Shown: piece after piece, positions 14,289 to 16,398 of the stretch
How the letters are laid out: every line of letters starts with the position of its first letter
Position numbering within the stretch: the stretch's first letter is position 1
NCBI GenBank assembly: GCA_038327685.1
Contig: JBBQLH010000095.1
Location: 1 to 16,398, forward strand
Reading direction: 5' to 3'
Origin: DASQFQ01 sp038327685
GTDB taxonomy: Bacteria; Actinomycetota; Thermoleophilia; Solirubrobacterales; Solirubrobacteraceae
DNA length: 16,398 bases
Position numbers and translations under genes: made by a program
Notes under the pieces: model-generated
Databases searched by the model: none
What the model saw: the letters and a program-made list of their open reading frames with translations, nothing else
Told to the model about the DNA's origin: nothing

Positions 14289-14573
14289 GCCATCGGCATC
14301 TTCGACACCGTCCCACTGGGCGACGCCCGCGGAGCCGGTCTGCCCAGACTATATGGCGCTCGCTATACGCGCGAGGACACTGTGCGCAGCCGCCGCGTCG
14401 CAACCCGGGAGCAGGACCGCGAACTCGTCCCTGCCAATGCGAGCGAGCCGTCGCCCAGGCGAAGCTCAGCCAACCACGCGTGCGACGCGGCGGCGTGAAG
14501 CACGTCACCGGCCTCATGGCCGTGGCTGTCGGTCACGAGCACCGCGGTGGCCGACCTCTTCAGCCACCACCTC
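14289..14573 (-). pseudogene. Degraded GGDEF (diguanylate cyclase-like) domain
   Basis: Three blocks in the order of a GGDEF domain are visible on the minus strand, spread over two frames. TDSHGHEAGD (around 14504-14524) matches the N-D-x-x-G-H-x-x-G-D block. After a frame change, ARIGRDEFAVLLPGCDAAAA carries the active-site loop as GRDEF (14421-14435) instead of GGDEF. An in-frame TAG (14351-14349) then interrupts it, and AGVAQWDGVEDAD resembles the later S-x-G-V-A block. One frameshift, one stop, a changed signature glycine and a missing stretch show that it makes no working cyclase. The sensor domain and the N-terminal half are absent. The 5' side stops near a transposon-like end at 14580. 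Confidence 0.65.
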
Positions 14574-14579
14574 GCGCTC

Positions 14580-14606
14580 GAGCTACACCACTTCTACCGA
14601 CTTGAC
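14580..14606 (+). repeat. 27-nt sequence shared in inverted orientation with 15278-15304
   Basis: GAGCTACACCAC, then 7 nt, then GACTTGAC. The copy on the minus strand at 15304-15278 has the same 12 nt, the same spacing and ACTTGAC at the end (21 of 27 identical). That copy lies 13 nt past the stop of the IS256-type remnant, so this one probably marks the end of a second, otherwise lost, IS256-type element. Confidence 0.45.
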
Positions 14607-14675
14607 CCTGCGCCAGCGCGACGCTCGCCCTCGAGGCTGCCGGTAGGCGACCGTGATGATCGGCGGGCGCGGACG

Positions 14676-14681
14676 TAGTGT
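14676..14681 (+). promoter_or_regulatory. Candidate -10 box (TAGTGT) for the lipoprotein gene
   Basis: TAGTGT fits TAnnnT and ends 7 nt before the ATG at 14689, the same spacing as comEA. GTGATG at 14653-14658, 17 nt upstream, is a weak -35 candidate (3 of 6 matches). Confidence 0.4.
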
Positions 14682-14688
14682 TGACGTG

Positions 14689-15195
14689 ATGTGGATCAGA
14701 ACAGCAGTCCTGGCGTGCGCGGTTCTCGCGGGTTGCGGGAGCGCAGGACAACAGACCCAATCACCCCCTGTCCACCGAAGCGGGGGAGTTCCACAGGCGG
14801 TCGGGCCCGCGGTTGCGGTCGGCGCGGGCGACGGGCTGCGCTCGATTACGCGCGCTGTCGTCGACGTGTCGGTCCGCACGCACCAGGGCGCTCAGTCCAT
14901 CGAAGGCATTCGGGTCACAGGTACGTGCGTGAGCGGCCAGATTGGCCTCACCGTTGGGCACGCGGCGCCGTACGAGCCGTTGCAAAAGACCCACATCCCG
15001 CAGCCCTACCACATCCCGCTTGTTCCGGTGCAGCGCTACCGGCTGCACGCGCGCTGTGATCACGGCCGCTTCCGCATCCATCGCAGCGCTGGGTTTGAGG
15101 TGCGGCTCGGGCGCGGCCCGCTGACAGTAGAAGGCGCGCATCGACTCGCTATCTCGCGGGCCGTAATATTTCGGTTCCCGGGGGGGATCGAGTAG
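14689..15195 (+). CDS. Putative lipoprotein of unknown function
   Basis: The product has 168 aa from ATG 14689. It opens with a short lipoprotein signal peptide: one Arg (MWIRT), a hydrophobic stretch AVLACAVLAG, and the lipobox LAGC with Cys16 as the lipidation site. A Gln/Ser/Pro-rich linker follows, as is common next to the membrane anchor. The mature domain contains two more cysteines (GTCVSG and ARCDHG) that could form a disulphide, and a His-rich central part (HIPQPYHIP). I recognise no family. An in-frame start at 14653 would give a longer N-terminus that buries the signal peptide, so I prefer 14689, which also lies 7 nt after a -10-like box. It is the only apparently intact gene in a field of remnants. 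Confidence 0.6.
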   Translation: MWIRTAVLACAVLAGCGSAGQQTQSPPVHRSGGVPQAVGPAVAVGAGDGLRSITRAVVDVSVRTHQGAQSIEGIRVTGTCVSGQIGLTVGHAAPYEPLQKTHIPQPYHIPLVPVQRYRLHARCDHGRFRIHRSAGFEVRLGRGPLTVEGAHRLAISRAVIFRFPGGIE

Positions 15196-15277
15196 CGGCG
15201 TGCAACTTGAACACCTCGGCCGCTGCGTCCTACCTTCGAAGGCCGACTCCGACGCTGCCCGACGAGCCCACGCCTGA

Positions 15278-15304
15278 GTCAAGTAGCGATTCGTGGTGTA
15301 GCTC
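15278..15304 (-). repeat. 27-nt sequence shared in inverted orientation with 14580-14606
   Basis: On the minus strand it reads GAGCTACACCAC, 7 nt, TACTTGAC. It starts 13 nt after the stop codon of the IS256-type transposase remnant, so it is probably part of that element's 3' non-coding end. Together with 14580-14606 it brackets the lipoprotein gene. Confidence 0.45.
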
Positions 15305-15317
15305 GCGGTCGTGGTCG

Positions 15318-15680
15318 TCAGGTTCGGGCGGCTTGGAGCTGGGCGGGGTTCTCTTCCTCCCCCTGGTCGGGAGGGGTGTCTCGCTCGAGAAGGGATGAGA
15401 GTGATTCTTGGGAGAGGTAGCGGCGGCCGACGAACCATTCTTCGTTCTGCTCGAGCAGCAGCGCCCCGGCGAGCCGGAGCGACGCGGCGTCGTCGGGGAA
15501 GTCAGGCTCGGCGTCTTCGAGCAGCCGGATCTCGCGGTTGACCCGCTTGAGCGGGTTCGTGCTCCGGAGCTTTGACCAGTGCTCGGCGGGGAACGCGTAG
15601 AACGCGAGCCAGGCGACCTTCGGCGCCGGCCGGGCGAGCCGGTCGACGACCTCGGCGAGCTGCTCGCGTGCTTCCACAAC
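15318..15680 (-). pseudogene. IS256-family (Mutator-type) transposase, C-terminal fragment
   Basis: The minus strand encodes the conserved C-terminus of IS256-family transposases: EQLAEVVDRL, FYAFPAEHWSKLRSTNPLKR, NREIRLLEDAEPDFPDDAAS, LRLAGALLLEQNEEW and VGRRYLSQESL, then a variable tail to the stop at 15320-15318. Relatives have about nine more residues between PKVA and LAFYAFP, so there may be an internal deletion. The N-terminal two thirds, including the first catalytic aspartates, are missing. Upstream of 15680 the sequence changes abruptly to a plus-strand IS3-type fragment. The element cannot move by itself. Confidence 0.85.
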
Positions 15681-15696
15681 GCAACTTTGGCCAGGG

Positions 15697-15913
15697 TCCG
15701 ACGACCACCGGCTCATCGAGTCCTGGTTCTCCAAGCTCAAGCAGCGCTGCGTCTGCCGCGAGGATTCGAGACCCTCGACCAGGCCCGAGCCATGATCGGC
15801 GCCTTCATCGACCGCTACCACCACGGGCCCCACTCCGGGCTGCCTACCGAACGCCGCGCGAAGTCGCAGCCACCTGGAAAGATCACGACGACAAGTCAAT
15901 CCCAGCGGACTGA
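15697..15913 (+). pseudogene. IS3-family transposase (rve integrase core), C-terminal fragment with frameshifts
   Basis: The plus strand carries the end of an IS3-type OrfB in three frames. DDHRLIESWFSKLKQRC contains the last catalytic glutamate of the DDE triad (LIES). After a frameshift comes FETLDQARAMIGAFIDRYHH followed by GPHSGL. After a second frameshift, YRTPREVAATWKD leads to the TGA at 15911-15913. These are consecutive pieces of one protein, so the copy has at least two frameshifts and lacks its N-terminal part. It abuts the IS256 remnant with about 16 nt between them. Confidence 0.85.
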
Positions 15914-16049
15914 CTGTCAACGCTCATGGGGTCCAGGCCAAGCCCGACTCGCCGCGCCACGCCACACTGTCACGATTGACGCGCCAACCGAGCACGGAGG
16001 CCTTTCCGGACGCTGGCGTCGGTTAAGTCAGACGAGTCCCGCCGACGGT

Positions 16050-16203
16050 ATGGAGGACATGTTCTTCCCGCCGCGCGACTGCGCCGCCGAGGAGGCGCTC
16101 ATCCCCGACTCTCAGATGCGAGTGGTCGACACGATCGCAGGACATCTCGGGCTCTTGGGCCCCGAGCCCGCGTACATGGAGCAGATCGACTCACACCTGG
16201 GCC
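16050..16203 (+). pseudogene. Alpha/beta-hydrolase (MetX-like) C-terminal fragment
   Basis: The stretch EDMFFPPRDCAAEEALIPDS, followed by RVVDTIAGHLGL and EPAYMEQIDSHLG, resembles the end of homoserine-acetyltransferase-like alpha/beta hydrolases. In that family the Asp before the FPP block and the His of GH are the last two triad members (here D of EDM, H of AGH). The nucleophile-elbow domain is absent upstream. The usual short C-terminal end is matched better in another frame after 16200 (AELIA), suggesting a frameshift there. This is probably a fragment left by rearrangement. The exact family is a recalled resemblance, not a search result. Confidence 0.5.
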
Positions 16204-16288
16204 GAGTTGATAGCCCTGGAGCCGTACACGGCGTGCGGCGCGGCGGCGGCGGGCAAGCGCCCGCGCCGGATCCACCGCCGCCCGGCGC

Positions 16289-16398
16289 CTACTTTTCCTC
16301 GACCTTGAGCGCGTTGCCGATCTCCCAGAATGTCGGCGCCCACAGGCCGACAAAGATCGCCAACCGCTGAGTGCCGGCCTGGTCGCTGCCGTTCGTGC
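16289..16398 (-). CDS. Unidentified protein, C-terminal 35 residues only (5' end beyond the window)
   Basis: The minus strand enters from the window edge and reads TNGSDQAGTQRLAIFVGL, then WAPTFWEIGNALKVEEK and a TAG stop at 16291-16289. A hydrophobic segment (LAIFVGLWAPTFW) followed by a short charged tail suggests a small membrane protein ending in the cytoplasm. Protein-like composition is the main support, and I cannot name the family. It would mark the first gene beyond the remnant region. Confidence 0.45.
   Translation of the reverse strand, partial: TNGSDQAGTQRLAIFVGLWAPTFWEIGNALKVEEK

Noticed and set aside
15579..16370. A single 263-codon plus-strand gene at the right end
   Set aside because: It joins antisense IS256 text, one frame of the IS3 remnant and the hydrolase fragment. 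It is a chance fusion of three unrelated pieces.
1..16398. CRISPR arrays, toxin-antitoxin or defence genes, prophage, biosynthetic clusters
   Set aside because: No regularly spaced repeats, nuclease/helicase/methylase motifs, phage structural genes or synthase domains are visible on either strand.

Overview
The window is very GC-rich DNA from a high-GC Gram-positive bacterium. The gene order obgE ... proB-proA-nadD-rsfS-leuS-comEA-comEC is the conserved actinobacterial housekeeping block. The Obg N-terminus, the DUF354-type protein and the start-codon architecture suggest a deep-branching Thermoleophilia/Solirubrobacterales-like actinobacterium. The lineage call is inference from recalled family resemblance, not from a search.

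Layout. (1) 1-323, minus: 5' part of a short-chain dehydrogenase whose start codon abuts and partly overlaps the obgE start region. (2) 331-1668: obgE, followed by a strong 19-bp hairpin. (3) 1880-5476: a tight three-gene run, DUF354 glycosyltransferase-like protein, membrane-linked sugar-phosphate transferase and glutamine-dependent AsnB-type amidotransferase, inserted between obgE and proB. It looks like a small surface-glycan or glycolipid module. (4) 5490-8906: proB, proA (proline synthesis), nadD (NAD synthesis) and rsfS (ribosome silencing). (5) 8915-9092: a terminator hairpin, a minus-strand tRNA-Ala(GGC), and a divergent promoter region shared with leuS. (6) 9093-13892: leuS, then the DNA-uptake pair comEA-comEC. 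(7) 13893-16398: comEC breaks off exactly where its metallo-beta-lactamase domain should begin. What follows is a graveyard of remnants: a minus-strand orphan frame, a broken GGDEF domain, an apparent IS256-type end, an orphan lipoprotein gene, an IS256 transposase C-terminus, an IS3-type transposase C-terminus, an alpha/beta-hydrolase C-terminus, and the last 35 codons of an unidentified minus-strand gene.

A recurring signal is a TAnnnT -10-like hexamer 7 to 11 nt ahead of the start codon of obgE, the DUF354 gene, proB, proA, leuS, comEA and the lipoprotein gene, usually without a Shine-Dalgarno sequence. This points to widespread leaderless transcription. It also supports a CTG start for the DUF354 gene.

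I see no defence system, CRISPR array, prophage or secondary-metabolite cluster. The strongest candidates for something new are the glycan/amidotransferase module, the leaderless promoter set, the nested palindrome that spans the proB-proA gap, and the transposon-scarred region that ends comEC and carries an orphan lipoprotein gene between two inverted 27-nt sequences.
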